Shown here: one piece after another, positions 26,605-35,972 of the stretch
Position numbering within the stretch: the first letter of the stretch is position 1
Layout: the number at the start of each line of letters is the position of its first letter
NCBI GenBank assembly: GCA_900542285.1
Contig: UQNF01000003.1
Span: 1 to 64,000 of the forward strand
Source: an uncultured Clostridium sp.
GTDB lineage: Bacteria; Bacillota; Clostridia; Christensenellales; CAG-138
Direction: 5' to 3'
Length of the DNA: 64,000 nucleotides
The notes under the pieces: generated by a model
What the model was told of the DNA's origin: nothing
Seen by the model: the letters and a program-made list of their open reading frames with translations, nothing else
Databases searched by the model: none
Translations under genes and position numbers: made by a program

Positions 26605-28232
26605 GCTTCTCATATCCGACACAGCAGGAAGGCGAGAAAGCGCTGGACGACATAAGCCTAAGCATTGCCGAGGGCGAATTTGTACTCGTATGCGGCCCTT
26701 CCGGATGCGGCAAGTCAACCTTGCTGCGCCAGATAAAGCCTTCGCTGCGTCCGCATGGAAGATCATCGGGTTCTGTAATGCTTAACGGAAGGAGTGTTAA
26801 TGAACTCAGCTTCCGTGAGCAGACGGAACAGATAGGCTTTGTTCTGCAAGACCCGGAAATGCAGCTTGTAACCGATAAGGTTTGGCACGAGCTGGCGTTC
26901 GGACTTGAAAGCCTTGGTATGGAAAACTCCAAGATGCGGGTCCGGATCGCGGAGATTGCGAACTATTTCGGCATACAAACCTACCTCGATGCGTCAACCG
27001 CAGAGCTTTCGGGTGGGCAGAAACAGCTTATATGCCTGGCCGGGATAATGGCAATGCAGCCCGAGCTTCTTCTTCTTGATGAGCCGACTTCGCAGTTAGA
27101 TCCGATTGCTGCCGGCGAATTCTTCTCAGCCCTGAAGCGTATCAACGAAGAGACCGGAACTACTGTAGTAATCACCGAGCATAGATATGAAAACCTGTTC
27201 TCTATTGCCGATAGGGTAGTGTTTATGGAGAACGGAAGAGTTATCGGGAACTGCAGTCCACGCAGAGCAGTTTCGGAGCTTTCAGGCAAGCCGGACTATG
27301 TTAATATCCTTCCTGCAGCCATGAGACTCTATGCCGAGACCGCCTCTTCGACAGATAATGCGCCTATAACCGTCCGCGAGGGCAGGAGCTATCTGCGCAG
27401 CATTATCGGTCAAAAGGACGAAAGCGATGAAATCGGCAAAACAAATCCCAAAAAGGAAAAAAGAGAACCGATCCTTTCCGTAAACGACGTATGGTTCAGA
27501 TATGAGCGTAGCGGCAAGGACGTGCTGAAGGGCTTGGGTGTTGATTTCTTTCGTGGCGAGCTTTCCTGCGTAATCGGAGCTAACGGCGCCGGCAAAACTA
27601 CCGCTATAATGAACGCTGCGGGACTGTATAAGCCTTATCGGGGAAAGGTCCGTTTTGACGGCAAAGACATAAGAACATACAAGAGCTCCGAATTGTACGG
27701 AAGGCGGATCGCTCTGTTGGTTCAGAACCCGGCTTGCTGCTTTGTGAAAGATACCGTGCGTGAGGAACTTGAGAGCGTCCGCAAGCACTTTGAACTGACC
27801 GGAGACAGGCTTGACGAGGTAATTGAGCTGATGGAGCTTGCGCCGATTCTTGATCGTCATCCATATGATATCAGCGGAGGAGAGCTTCAGCGTGCGGCAA
27901 TTGCAAGACTGCTCCTGCCAAATCCGGAGATCATCTTTATGGACGAGGCCACAAAGGGTATGGACGCATTCTTCAAACAGCGTTTCGGTTTGCTTCTTAA
28001 GAGACTGACCGCAAACGGAACATCGATAGTCATGGTCTCGCATGATATTGAGTTTTGTGCTGAATATGCCGCCCGCTGCGCAATGATTTTTGACGGCGGC
28101 ATTACTGCTGAGGGAAGCTGCAGGGAAGTGCTGATAGACAACAGCTTCTACACCACCGCCGCCAACAGGCTGTCAAGGGGGATAGTGCATTCTGTGCTGA
28201 CGGTCAATGAGCTCATTGACAGAGTAAAATGA
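26577..28232 (+). CDS. ecfA: ECF transporter ATPase, two fused ABC domains
   Basis: A 551-residue protein joining two ABC ATPases. Domain 1: Walker A GPSGCGKST (about 40), LSGGQKQ, LLLLDEPTSQLD. Domain 2: GANGAGKTT (about 332), ISGGELQRA, IIFMDEATKGMD. A linker of about 35 charged residues separates them. Most ECF systems encode EcfA1 and EcfA2 separately; the fusion fixes a 1:1 pair, as in CbrU/YkoD-type systems. Overlaps both neighbours, so expression is strictly coupled. A dedicated transporter is implied because S, T and A are in one operon. Confidence 0.92.
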   Translation: MAALEIKNLSFSYPTQQEGEKALDDISLSIAEGEFVLVCGPSGCGKSTLLRQIKPSLRPHGRSSGSVMLNGRSVNELSFREQTEQIGFVLQDPEMQLVTDKVWHELAFGLESLGMENSKMRVRIAEIANYFGIQTYLDASTAELSGGQKQLICLAGIMAMQPELLLLDEPTSQLDPIAAGEFFSALKRINEETGTTVVITEHRYENLFSIADRVVFMENGRVIGNCSPRRAVSELSGKPDYVNILPAAMRLYAETASSTDNAPITVREGRSYLRSIIGQKDESDEIGKTNPKKEKREPILSVNDVWFRYERSGKDVLKGLGVDFFRGELSCVIGANGAGKTTAIMNAAGLYKPYRGKVRFDGKDIRTYKSSELYGRRIALLVQNPACCFVKDTVREELESVRKHFELTGDRLDEVIELMELAPILDRHPYDISGGELQRAAIARLLLPNPEIIFMDEATKGMDAFFKQRFGLLLKRLTANGTSIVMVSHDIEFCAEYAARCAMIFDGGITAEGSCREVLIDNSFYTTAANRLSRGIVHSVLTVNELIDRVK

Positions 28233-28990
28233 GGAAAAGAAACGAATCGGCAATTTCACATACGATAAATGAAGAGCAAGGCAATAAGCGCCTGAGCATG
28301 CGGCATCTTATCGCCGGACTTCTGATACTCGTTTTTATTCCGACGGTCATCGCTGTCGGTATGCTTGCTTGGGGTGACAGGCATTATTATATCGTTTCTA
28401 TCATTATCATCATGGCGGCGCTCGTTCCGTTTGCGATGCTGTTCGAAAAGCGTAAGCCAAGGACGAGAGAGCTTGTGCTTATAGCCGTAATGACAACCCT
28501 TGGGGTCGTTGGACGCGCGGCATTCTATATGCTGCCACAGTTTAAGCCTGTTACCGCAATAGTGATAATAACCGGCGTTGCGCTTGGAAGTGAGGCAGGC
28601 TTTGCCACGGGCGCGCTCACTGCGTTCGTTTCGAATATTTTCTTTGGCCAGGGTCCATGGACTCCCTGGCAGATGTTTGCATTCGGAATAATCGGATTCC
28701 TTTCCGGCGTACTGTTCTCGGACAATAGCAATAAAAAAGTTAATCTGCCGCTTTTGTTAGTGTTTGGTGCGCTGGCGACATTCGCTATATACGGCGGAAT
28801 AATGGATACATCATCGCTGTTTATGATGAGCTCTGAAATCTCGTGGAGCGCGCTTCTTGCTATGTTCGCATCGGGCTTTGTTATGAACCTTATTCATGCT
28901 GCGTCGACAGTGGTGTTTCTGCTTGTGCTTTCAAAGCCTCTTCTGAAAAAGCTTCGAAGGATAAGAATAAAATACGGCATGATGGAATGA
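28229..28990 (+). CDS. ECF transporter substrate-binding (S) component, probable cobalamin type
   Basis: A 253-residue membrane protein with about six helices after a charged N-terminal stretch of 25 residues. Typical S-component features are RELVLIAVMTTLGVVGRAAF and the glycine-rich FATGALTAFVSNIFFGQGPW. The ligand is inferred from the B12 riboswitch and from predicted CbrT systems, not from a ligand motif. Overlaps ecfA by four bases and ends the operon. Confidence 0.85.
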   Translation: MRKRNESAISHTINEEQGNKRLSMRHLIAGLLILVFIPTVIAVGMLAWGDRHYYIVSIIIIMAALVPFAMLFEKRKPRTRELVLIAVMTTLGVVGRAAFYMLPQFKPVTAIVIITGVALGSEAGFATGALTAFVSNIFFGQGPWTPWQMFAFGIIGFLSGVLFSDNSNKKVNLPLLLVFGALATFAIYGGIMDTSSLFMMSSEISWSALLAMFASGFVMNLIHAASTVVFLLVLSKPLLKKLRRIRIKYGMME

Positions 28991-29042
28991 ATTAGTCAAA
29001 AAACATTTCTATACTTTTCTTGGTTTGTCAGGCATTATGCGC

Positions 29043-29071
29043 TTGAAGATTTACCACTAATGGGATATAAT
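29043..29071 (+). promoter_or_regulatory. Promoter of the glycosyltransferase gene
   Basis: TTGAAG (29043-29048) and TATAAT (29066-29071), 17-bp spacer. Confidence 0.7.
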
Positions 29072-29125
29072 AGAATAAACGAGAATACCAAGCCGCTTGC
29101 GTATTCATGAAAACAGGAGGAAGCC

Positions 29126-30055
29126 ATGGAAAAAATGCTTTCATTGATCGTTCCCGTTTATAACGAGGAGGAAGTTCTTGAGGTATCCTTTGAGAAGATG
29201 GATCAGGAAATGAAAAAGATCGGCTATCCATATGAGATAATTTATGTCAACGATGGAAGCCGTGACGGTTCAATGAAGATTCTTCGCAGAATCGCAAAGG
29301 AAAATCCGCAGGTCAAGGTACGTTCCTTCAGCAGGAACTTCGGCCATCAGACTGCCGTTACTTGCGGTATGGATGCCGCAAAGGGCGATGCGCTTATCAT
29401 CATTGATGTTGACCTTCAGGATCCGCCCGAAGTCATTGAGGATATGGTAAAAGCTTGGGAAAACGGTGCGGATATCGCGTACGGAAAACGTCTCAAGAGA
29501 AAGGGAGAGACCATATTCAAAAAGTTTACCGCATTCTGCTACTATCGTCTTTTGAAGGCGATGAGTGCGAATGCCATTCCGCTCGACACCGGAGATTTCC
29601 GTTTGATAGACCGCAAGGTTGCCGATGTGTTCCTAAAGATGCGTGAACACAATCGTTTCCTCCGCGGTATGAGCGGTTGGATGGGCTTTGAAGCAGTGCC
29701 TATCGAGTATGTTCGTAATGAACGCTATGCAGGCAAGACAAAGTATACCCTCAAGAAAATGCTCCGTCTCGCTATGGACGGTATTATCGGCTTCAGCGAC
29801 AGGCCGCTGACCATTTGCGGAGCGTTTGGAGCAGGCGTGCTTGCGTTGGGTGGACTTGGACTCATCGCCTTGATAGTGCTTGCATGTTGCGCTGTCAAGT
29901 TCCCTGCTTGGCTTTGGGCACTTGACGGCATTGTTATCCTGCAGGCAATGCTGTTCATGTTCCAGGGAATTCAGGGCTCTTATATGAACCGTATGTATGA
30001 TGAGCTTAAAGCGCGTCCGCTATACATCGTTGCGGAGGAGCTTAATATCGATTGA
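29126..30055 (+). CDS. Family 2 glycosyltransferase (GtrB/DPM1-like)
   Basis: A 309-residue membrane-bound enzyme. The GT-A domain begins LSLIVPVYNEEEVL, has NDGSRDGS and the metal motif DVDLQDPPE; two C-terminal hydrophobic helices (about 235-290) anchor it. Such enzymes move glucose or another sugar from UDP- or GDP-sugar to undecaprenyl phosphate for wall polymer decoration. The sugar cannot be told. A single gene with its own promoter. Confidence 0.87.
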   Translation: MEKMLSLIVPVYNEEEVLEVSFEKMDQEMKKIGYPYEIIYVNDGSRDGSMKILRRIAKENPQVKVRSFSRNFGHQTAVTCGMDAAKGDALIIIDVDLQDPPEVIEDMVKAWENGADIAYGKRLKRKGETIFKKFTAFCYYRLLKAMSANAIPLDTGDFRLIDRKVADVFLKMREHNRFLRGMSGWMGFEAVPIEYVRNERYAGKTKYTLKKMLRLAMDGIIGFSDRPLTICGAFGAGVLALGGLGLIALIVLACCAVKFPAWLWALDGIVILQAMLFMFQGIQGSYMNRMYDELKARPLYIVAEELNID

Positions 30056-30082
30056 TTTGCGGAGCTTTATACCTTAAGCATC

Positions 30083-30127
30083 GAAAATCTGATTTTTGAA
30101 TTCGGGAACGGTTTTTAGCAGATTTTC
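30083..30127 (+). terminator. Possible terminator after the glycosyltransferase gene
   Basis: Nine-base inverted repeat GAAAATCTG / CAGATTTTC with a 27-base loop. The stem is AT-rich with no clean T-run, so support is limited. Confidence 0.35.
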
Positions 30128-30139
30128 CGAATAATATAG

Positions 30140-30167
30140 TTGTGTTTTCTGTTTATTTGGCTATAAT
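30140..30167 (+). promoter_or_regulatory. gap promoter
   Basis: TATAAT at 30162-30167 and a poor -35 (TTGTGT, 30140-30145). The gene is 40 bp downstream with TTAGGAGG. Confidence 0.55.
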
Positions 30168-30195
30168 ACAAATTGGAAGCAAAATTAATCCTTAG

Positions 30196-31236
<1,041 letters not shown>

Positions 31237-31253
31237 GCGATACTGCTCTTTTT

Positions 31254-31285
31254 TCGGCGTACGACAGCGTGCGCCGATTTTTTTT
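31254..31285 (+). terminator. gap terminator
   Basis: TCGGCGTACG / CGTGCGCCGA stem (one G-U) with loop ACAG, followed by eight T. A strong intrinsic terminator. Confidence 0.92.
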
Positions 31286-31357
31286 ATGCGTATTCTGTTT
31301 ATCGAAGCTTCAAATGCGAAATCGGAAGAATATAAACATTGAAAGTTATCTGAGGCA

Positions 31358-31385
31358 TTGAAATAACCTCTCAAATGTGTATAAT
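31358..31385 (+). promoter_or_regulatory. lplA promoter
   Basis: TTGAAA (31358-31363) and TATAAT (31380-31385), 16-bp spacer, with TGTG before the -10. Confidence 0.7.
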
Positions 31386-31435
31386 ATTGCATGACTCATT
31401 TTGTCGAGTCATTTGTAAGGAAGGATCGCTGATCA

Positions 31436-32407
31436 ATGAGCAACTATATCTATAATGCGCCAACCGGAGACGGGTGGATGAATCTTGCAAGGGATGGATA
31501 TTTCCTTGATAACGTTAATAAGGGCGACATTATTCTTTATTTTTATGTGAATACCAATGCTGTTATTATCGGCAGAAACCAGAATGCATGGAAGGAATGC
31601 AACCTGGACAATATGGAAGCCGACTCCGTTCAGCTTGTCAGAAGGCATACTGGAGGCGGCGCGGTCTATCACGACGCAGGTAATCTGAATTTTTCGTTCA
31701 TCATGCACGAATCGGATTATGATCAGACAAGGCAGTTCAATCTTATCATTGATGCTGTATCACGGCTTGGAATGAAGGCTGAGCTTTCGGGAAGGAACGA
31801 TATTCTCGTCGATGGGAAAAAGTTCTCGGGAAATGCATTTGGTCTTTCCAAGGGAAACAGGGCGCATCATGGCACGCTTCTCGTAAATGCCGACCTGAGC
31901 AAGCTCGGACGGTACCTCAATGTTTCCGAATCGAAAATCAAGTCCAAGGGCATCACTTCCGTTCGCTCAAGGGTATGCAATCTCAGCGAGATGGTGCCGG
32001 GGATCAGCGTTGAAGATGTCAGAAAAGCCGTGATCGACAGCTTTATTAAGGAATATGGCCCTGCGGTTGAGTACCGCTTTGACGGGGCAGCCCTTGCGGA
32101 CATAGAGCAGCGCTATGCCGTCCAGAAGTCATGGGAATGGCGTTTGGGAAAGACTCCGCAGTTTGACTATGTGCTGGATAACAGGTTCTCATTCGGCGAG
32201 CTGCAGCTGCATATGAACCTTAGGGATGCTAAGATACGCGAGGTGAAGGTTTACTCGGATAGCCTGAATGTAAGCATCTGTGACAGGCTTGAACCTGCTC
32301 TTATTGGCGTTCGCTTTGACGCTCAGACGATTGCAGAGGCACTCTCTTCTATTGGAGCGAACGAGGCGAGCGAAATTGCCGATTACATTTGGGAACGCGG
32401 ACTATAA
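31436..32407 (+). CDS. lplA: Lipoate-protein ligase A
   Basis: A 323-residue enzyme attaching scavenged lipoate to lipoyl domains using ATP. Signature RRHTGGGAVYHDAGNLNFSF, catalytic-lysine region RNDILVDGKKFSGNA, and a C-terminal accessory domain of about 80 residues. No lipoylated partner (GcvH, E2) is encoded here, so its target is unknown. Confidence 0.93.
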   Translation: MSNYIYNAPTGDGWMNLARDGYFLDNVNKGDIILYFYVNTNAVIIGRNQNAWKECNLDNMEADSVQLVRRHTGGGAVYHDAGNLNFSFIMHESDYDQTRQFNLIIDAVSRLGMKAELSGRNDILVDGKKFSGNAFGLSKGNRAHHGTLLVNADLSKLGRYLNVSESKIKSKGITSVRSRVCNLSEMVPGISVEDVRKAVIDSFIKEYGPAVEYRFDGAALADIEQRYAVQKSWEWRLGKTPQFDYVLDNRFSFGELQLHMNLRDAKIREVKVYSDSLNVSICDRLEPALIGVRFDAQTIAEALSSIGANEASEIADYIWERGL

Positions 32408-32426
32408 AATAGTATTTGCATTTGCT

Positions 32427-32457
32427 AAGGAGCAGGATGTGCCTGCTCCTTGACACA
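32427..32457 (+). terminator. lplA terminator
   Basis: Perfect 10-bp stem AAGGAGCAGG / CCTGCTCCTT with a five-base loop, followed after TGACACA by T-rich sequence. It lies between convergent genes and may serve both. Confidence 0.7.
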
Positions 32458-32460
32458 TTT

Positions 32461-33381
32461 TTATGGGTTTCGTACGCTGTTTACAAGATTAATATAGCTG
32501 CATACCACATCGAGCTGCAAATACTTCAGCATCCCGCTCACTTCAACGCGGTTTTCGTTACTCGAAGAAATAAAAGTGGTCATATAGGCTTCAAGCTGCA
32601 TATAGTATTCATCCAGCTTGGAAATGACTCCGCTGGGATCCGAAAAACCTGAAATAGAGCTTCGAATGGTTTTTACATTGGTAAGCATCTCCCCGACAAC
32701 CGCCCTCCCATACTCGATACTGCGGCTTTCGGCATCAAAGCCTATCACTTCCTTGGACAGGCTTGTGATAAGCGAGCTTGCATAGCTTACGGCTGTCTTT
32801 ATGCTGTCCATCACTGCTTCACTGCATTTGACCGAGATCTCAGTGCCCTCACAGCTAAGCGTTGAAACCATGCATTCATACCCCTGAGTTCTCAGACGGT
32901 CACAGACGCTTCGTGCAGCAGCTTCTGTATCATAGCATGAAGCAATCACCTTATAGCCGCTCCCGGTGTCAAGAACATACCCGGCAGCTCCCAAGGCTTT
33001 CAGCGATGATATCAGGCCGTCTGCCGTGCCTGCATCCGAGTACACGCCCATCTGCAGTACGAATACTTCAAGATTGGAAAAGCAGATATCGGCCGATATC
33101 TCGCCGCTAAGACTCGGAGAAGATGTCGGCTCTCCGCTAACTTGCGGCACAGGGGTGCTGCGGTCATTGTTGCTGCATGATTTGAAAACATTCTGAACTA
33201 TCAGCGTTCCAACGGATGTTCCGATCAGGAGGTAGATGAGCCCTGCTGTCAACAGAATAATCAGCAGTGCACCCCAAAAGCCTGAGCCCTCGCTCTGACC
33301 GGCCGCTCTGCCTCCGGAATAGCCGGAATAACCGAAGCCGCGGTTTCTTCTTTTTTTTCTGCGCCTGCGCCTATACTCCAT
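32461..33381 (-). CDS. Membrane-anchored SPOR-domain protein
   Basis: A 306-residue protein. Starts with a highly basic stretch (EYRRRRRKKRRNR), one membrane helix (about 33-60), a Ser/Pro linker, then a SPOR-like domain (about 105-180: VFVLQMGVYSDAGTADGLIS, YKVIASCYDTEAAARSV) that binds denuded septal peptidoglycan. The C-terminal 120 residues are helical and unassigned. Start 33381 has AAGGAG seven bases upstream; the ATG at 33387 is too close to it. Likely acts at division or sporulation septa. Confidence 0.8.
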   Translation of the reverse strand: MEYRRRRRKKRRNRGFGYSGYSGGRAAGQSEGSGFWGALLIILLTAGLIYLLIGTSVGTLIVQNVFKSCSNNDRSTPVPQVSGEPTSSPSLSGEISADICFSNLEVFVLQMGVYSDAGTADGLISSLKALGAAGYVLDTGSGYKVIASCYDTEAAARSVCDRLRTQGYECMVSTLSCEGTEISVKCSEAVMDSIKTAVSYASSLITSLSKEVIGFDAESRSIEYGRAVVGEMLTNVKTIRSSISGFSDPSGVISKLDEYYMQLEAYMTTFISSSNENRVEVSGMLKYLQLDVVCSYINLVNSVRNP

Positions 33382-33452
33382 ATTCATGCTCCTTCATAAG
33401 TATTGATTCAGCTAACAAACTATATGAACAAGCTTTACGGATTAAAACCAAA

Positions 33453-33494
33453 TAAAAAATAAGCATGATATTTTCGTGAGAATATCATGCTTAT
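33453..33494 (-). terminator. Terminator of the tRNA-Thr-tRNA-Pro transcript
   Basis: Fourteen-base inverted repeat ATAAGCATGATATT / AATATCATGCTTAT, with ATTTTTT on the minus strand after it. Directly follows the tRNA-Pro CCA end. Confidence 0.9.
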
Positions 33495-33495
33495 C

Positions 33496-33572
33496 TGGTC
33501 GGGGCGAGGTGATTTGAACACCCGACCTTTTGGTCCCGAACCAAACGCGCTACCAAACTGCGCTACGCCCCG
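33496..33572 (-). tRNA. tRNA-Pro (anticodon CGG)
   Basis: A 77-base cloverleaf on the minus strand including encoded CCA. Acceptor CGGGGCG/CGCCCCG, D arm GCGC/GCGC, anticodon stem TTTGG/CCAAA with loop TTCGGGA, T arm GGTGTTCAAATCACC. Separated from the upstream tRNA-Thr by one base. Confidence 0.95.
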
Positions 33573-33573
33573 A

Positions 33574-33650
33574 TGGAGCCAATGAAGGGACTCGAACCCT
33601 TGACCTGAGCATTACGAATGCACTGCTCTACCAAACTGAGCTACATTGGC
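33574..33650 (-). tRNA. tRNA-Thr (anticodon CGT)
   Basis: A 77-base cloverleaf on the minus strand including encoded CCA. Acceptor GCCAATG/CATTGGC, D arm GCTC/GAGC, anticodon loop TTCGTAA, T arm AAGGGTTCGAGTCCCTT. The anticodon stem GTGCA/TGCTC has a T-T mismatch at pair 28-42, otherwise regular. Confidence 0.94.
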
Positions 33651-33664
33651 CTGCACAAGAATTA

Positions 33665-33693
33665 ATTATAGCATCAATTTCCTGCATTGTCAA
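33665..33693 (-). promoter_or_regulatory. tRNA operon promoter
   Basis: On the minus strand, consensus TTGACA (33688-33693) and TATAAT (33665-33670) with a 17-bp spacer, 15 bp before tRNA-Thr. Confidence 0.9.
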
Positions 33694-33867
33694 CGATGAA
33701 AAACGAATCCTAAAAAACTTAGATAATATATTTTAAAATTGCTAATTCTATCTTTACAACCGGCGAAATTACTGCTAAAATCCATTTCGCAGATTGGAGA
33801 CCATATAGCTTGCTGCGGAATGCGGCAAGGCGGTCTTATGTATTTTACACGAACTGATGGAGTATGT

Positions 33868-34482
33868 ATGGAATTCAGGATAAGGAAAGCTGAATTTGTT
33901 ACCAGTGTCGGCTTAAACGGGAGTTATCCGGATCGTTTGGCTTCTGAAATCGCCATGGTAGGCAAGTCGAATGTCGGGAAGTCCTCGCTGATAAACTCGC
34001 TCTGCGGTAACGGAAAGCTTGCTAAAACCTCACAGAAACCCGGAAAGACGAGGCTCATCAATTTCTTTAAGGTGAATGATGAGTTCTACCTTGTCGATCT
34101 TCCGGGATATGGCTTTGCAAGTGCTCCAAAAGAGGAGAAAAAGAAGTGGGGAGAGCTGATAGAGAGCTATTTGGCTTCCGGAAGGGTAAAACACATCTAT
34201 ATGCTCCTTGATATCAGGCATGGACCTACCGAGGATGATAAGATGATGTTCCAATACATCCTGTACTATGCTATTCCCTATACCCTTGTTGCGACCAAGG
34301 CCGATAAGCTTGCAAGAAGCAAACGCAGGCAGGCAGCAAATGCATGCGCAAAAGCGCTTGGTGCGCCGCCCTATGCTATTGCATATTCGTCCGAAACCGG
34401 AGAGGGCAAGGAAGAGCTGCTTGAGCGCATGGAGGCTGTCATTGCTCCGATGCCTGCATTCCCTGAAGATGCAGCTGAGTAA
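33868..34482 (+). CDS. engB: Ribosome biogenesis GTPase EngB (YsxC)
   Basis: A 204-residue GTPase for 50S assembly. G1 AMVGKSNVGKSSLINSL, switch TSQKPGKTRLINFF, G3 DLPGYGFA, G4 VATKADKL. Start 33868 has GGAG five bases upstream; a longer frame from 33739 would overlap the tRNA promoter region and is rejected. It is not next to lon or clpX as in many genomes. Confidence 0.94.
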   Translation: MEFRIRKAEFVTSVGLNGSYPDRLASEIAMVGKSNVGKSSLINSLCGNGKLAKTSQKPGKTRLINFFKVNDEFYLVDLPGYGFASAPKEEKKKWGELIESYLASGRVKHIYMLLDIRHGPTEDDKMMFQYILYYAIPYTLVATKADKLARSKRRQAANACAKALGAPPYAIAYSSETGEGKEELLERMEAVIAPMPAFPEDAAE

Positions 34483-34498
34483 ATATTTATTATAAGCA

Positions 34499-34527
34499 TT
34501 GACATACTATTATTGCTCGTGCATAAT
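34499..34527 (+). promoter_or_regulatory. Promoter of the zinc-ribbon gene
   Basis: TTGACA (34499-34504) and CATAAT (34522-34527) with a 17-bp spacer. Confidence 0.7.
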
Positions 34528-34602
34528 ACATAGTGAAACCGACAGGATGAAGGGCTATTCATTCTGCACGAAAATTGAGTTTCTATAAAGGAAGATTTAC
34601 TT

Positions 34603-35025
34603 ATGGGATTAAGAAAATGCCCCAAATGCGAACTTAATTATATTAGAGATGATCAACAGTTATGCGATGTCTGCTCAAGAAAACGCAGAGTCCACAATGA
34701 TGACGGCGACGAACTGCTCTGCATAGAATGCGGAGAGCATCCGGCCATGAAGGGCAAGGAGATATGTTCCTACTGCTATAAAGAAGCGCTGCGCCAGGAA
34801 CAGCTTGCCAGTCATAGGGGTAATGCTGCTGCTATTGCCTATGGCGAGCTTGAAATAGATGATGTTGAAGTACCTTTGGATGACGATGAGATCCCGGAAA
34901 GCGAGATCGGCGAAATCGAAGACGAGTTCGGTGAAGACGATGTATCCGACGAGGACTTTGACGACGATGACAGAATGAGTCCCGATGATTTTGACGATTA
35001 CGGAGAAGAAGAAACGGAGAATTAA
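34603..35025 (+). CDS. Hypothetical zinc-ribbon protein with acidic tail
   Basis: A 140-residue protein, not assigned to a named family. N-terminal half has four CxxC pairs (CPKC, CDVC, CIEC, CSYC), enough for two zinc sites, in a basic context. From about residue 85 to the end it is almost entirely Asp/Glu. Such layout suits a nucleic-acid or protein-interaction adaptor. Ends two bases before the phosphoesterase gene, so the two are probably co-expressed. Confidence 0.65.
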   Translation: MGLRKCPKCELNYIRDDQQLCDVCSRKRRVHNDDGDELLCIECGEHPAMKGKEICSYCYKEALRQEQLASHRGNAAAIAYGELEIDDVEVPLDDDEIPESEIGEIEDEFGEDDVSDEDFDDDDRMSPDDFDDYGEEETEN

Positions 35026-35027
35026 GC

Positions 35028-35744
35028 ATGAAGGTATTTGCCCTAGCGGATTTACATATGGACGGCAAGCAGGGCAAGCCCATGGATGTCTTCGGCGAAA
35101 AGTGGCAGGATCACATTTCGCGTATTGAGCATGAGTGGAGAGAGATCGTTTCGGAGGAGGATCTGGTTCTTGTTCCGGGCGATACGAGCTGGGCAAAGCA
35201 GCTTGATGACGCACTGCCGGATATAGAGCGCATTTCTTCCTTCCCGGGGACTAAGCTGATCTCGCGAGGCAATCACGACTATTGGTGGAGCTCTCCGACC
35301 AAGATGCGTAGTCGCTTTCCCGAAAATGTAAAGCTTATCCAGAACGATTCGTTTGTGTTTGGGAGGATAGCTTTCGCCGGCACAAGAGGATGGCTGTTCC
35401 CTTCTTCTGCAGGTTATGTGCAGGAAGATGATGAAAAGATCTATAATCGTGAGCTGCTGCGACTTGAGATGACCCTCACATCCGCAAAACGCCGAATTGA
35501 ACAGGGCGAAGCCGATTCTATCATACTCATGATGCATTATCCCCCGATAGGCGAGATGGGCTCGAGCACCGGATTTACCGAGGTGATTGCAAAGTATCCC
35601 GAGATATCCGATGTTGTGTATGGTCATCTTCATGCTCAATCAACGCTTCACGCATTTGAGGGGGAGTTTGAAGGCAAACGATATTGGCTCTGCTCTTCGG
35701 ATTATCTGAACTTTAAGCCAAGACTTATCAGAACGATTCAATAG
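35028..35744 (+). CDS. Calcineurin-like metallophosphoesterase
   Basis: A 238-residue phosphohydrolase. The metal motifs are in order: ADLHMDG (DxH), VPGDTSWA (GD), SRGNHDYWW (GNHD), MMHYPP and GHLHAQ (GHxH). Substrate unknown; relatives act on phosphoproteins or nucleotides. Second gene of a two-gene unit ending in a strong terminator. Confidence 0.87.
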   Translation: MKVFALADLHMDGKQGKPMDVFGEKWQDHISRIEHEWREIVSEEDLVLVPGDTSWAKQLDDALPDIERISSFPGTKLISRGNHDYWWSSPTKMRSRFPENVKLIQNDSFVFGRIAFAGTRGWLFPSSAGYVQEDDEKIYNRELLRLEMTLTSAKRRIEQGEADSIILMMHYPPIGEMGSSTGFTEVIAKYPEISDVVYGHLHAQSTLHAFEGEFEGKRYWLCSSDYLNFKPRLIRTIQ

Positions 35745-35756
35745 AATTCAATACCG

Positions 35757-35786
35757 GACTGTCGGCTCATGCCGACGGTCTTTTTT
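35757..35786 (+). terminator. Terminator after the phosphoesterase gene
   Basis: GACTGTCGGC / GCCGACGGTC stem with loop TCAT, followed by six T. Confidence 0.92.
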
Positions 35787-35837
35787 GTCCGTACATATGA
35801 ATTACTCGCACAGATAATGATATATTGTTGAAAGCTA

Positions 35838-35866
35838 TTGACAAAAAGTGCAAAACATGTTCTAAT
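35838..35866 (+). promoter_or_regulatory. Promoter of the potR-potABCD operon
   Basis: TTGACA (35838-35843) and TCTAAT (35861-35866) with a 17-bp spacer, followed within 15 bp by the GTTTAGC repeats. Confidence 0.75.
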
Positions 35867-35878
35867 AGTGTCGTGTTT

Positions 35879-35934
35879 GTTTAGCGTTGTTAAACCACAG
35901 GTTTAGCATTGTAGTTGTTAGGGAATGCTGAACC
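35879..35934 (+). promoter_or_regulatory. Candidate operator: GTTTAGC repeats
   Basis: GTTTAGCGTTGT (35879-35890) and GTTTAGCATTGT (35901-35912) repeat 22 bp apart, two helical turns. The first is also half of the palindrome GTTTA-N7-TAAAC. An inverted related copy, GAATGCTGAAC, follows near 35923. Lying just downstream of the start site, they suit repression by the XRE-cupin protein encoded next. Confidence 0.55.
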
Positions 35935-35972
35935 GGATGTTAAGAAATATTGTGCGGAAAGGAGTAACGGCA

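Noticed and set aside
33739..33867. Longer N-terminus for EngB
   Set aside because: The extra 43 codons lack homology to EngB, and the ATG at 33868 has a well-placed GGAG.
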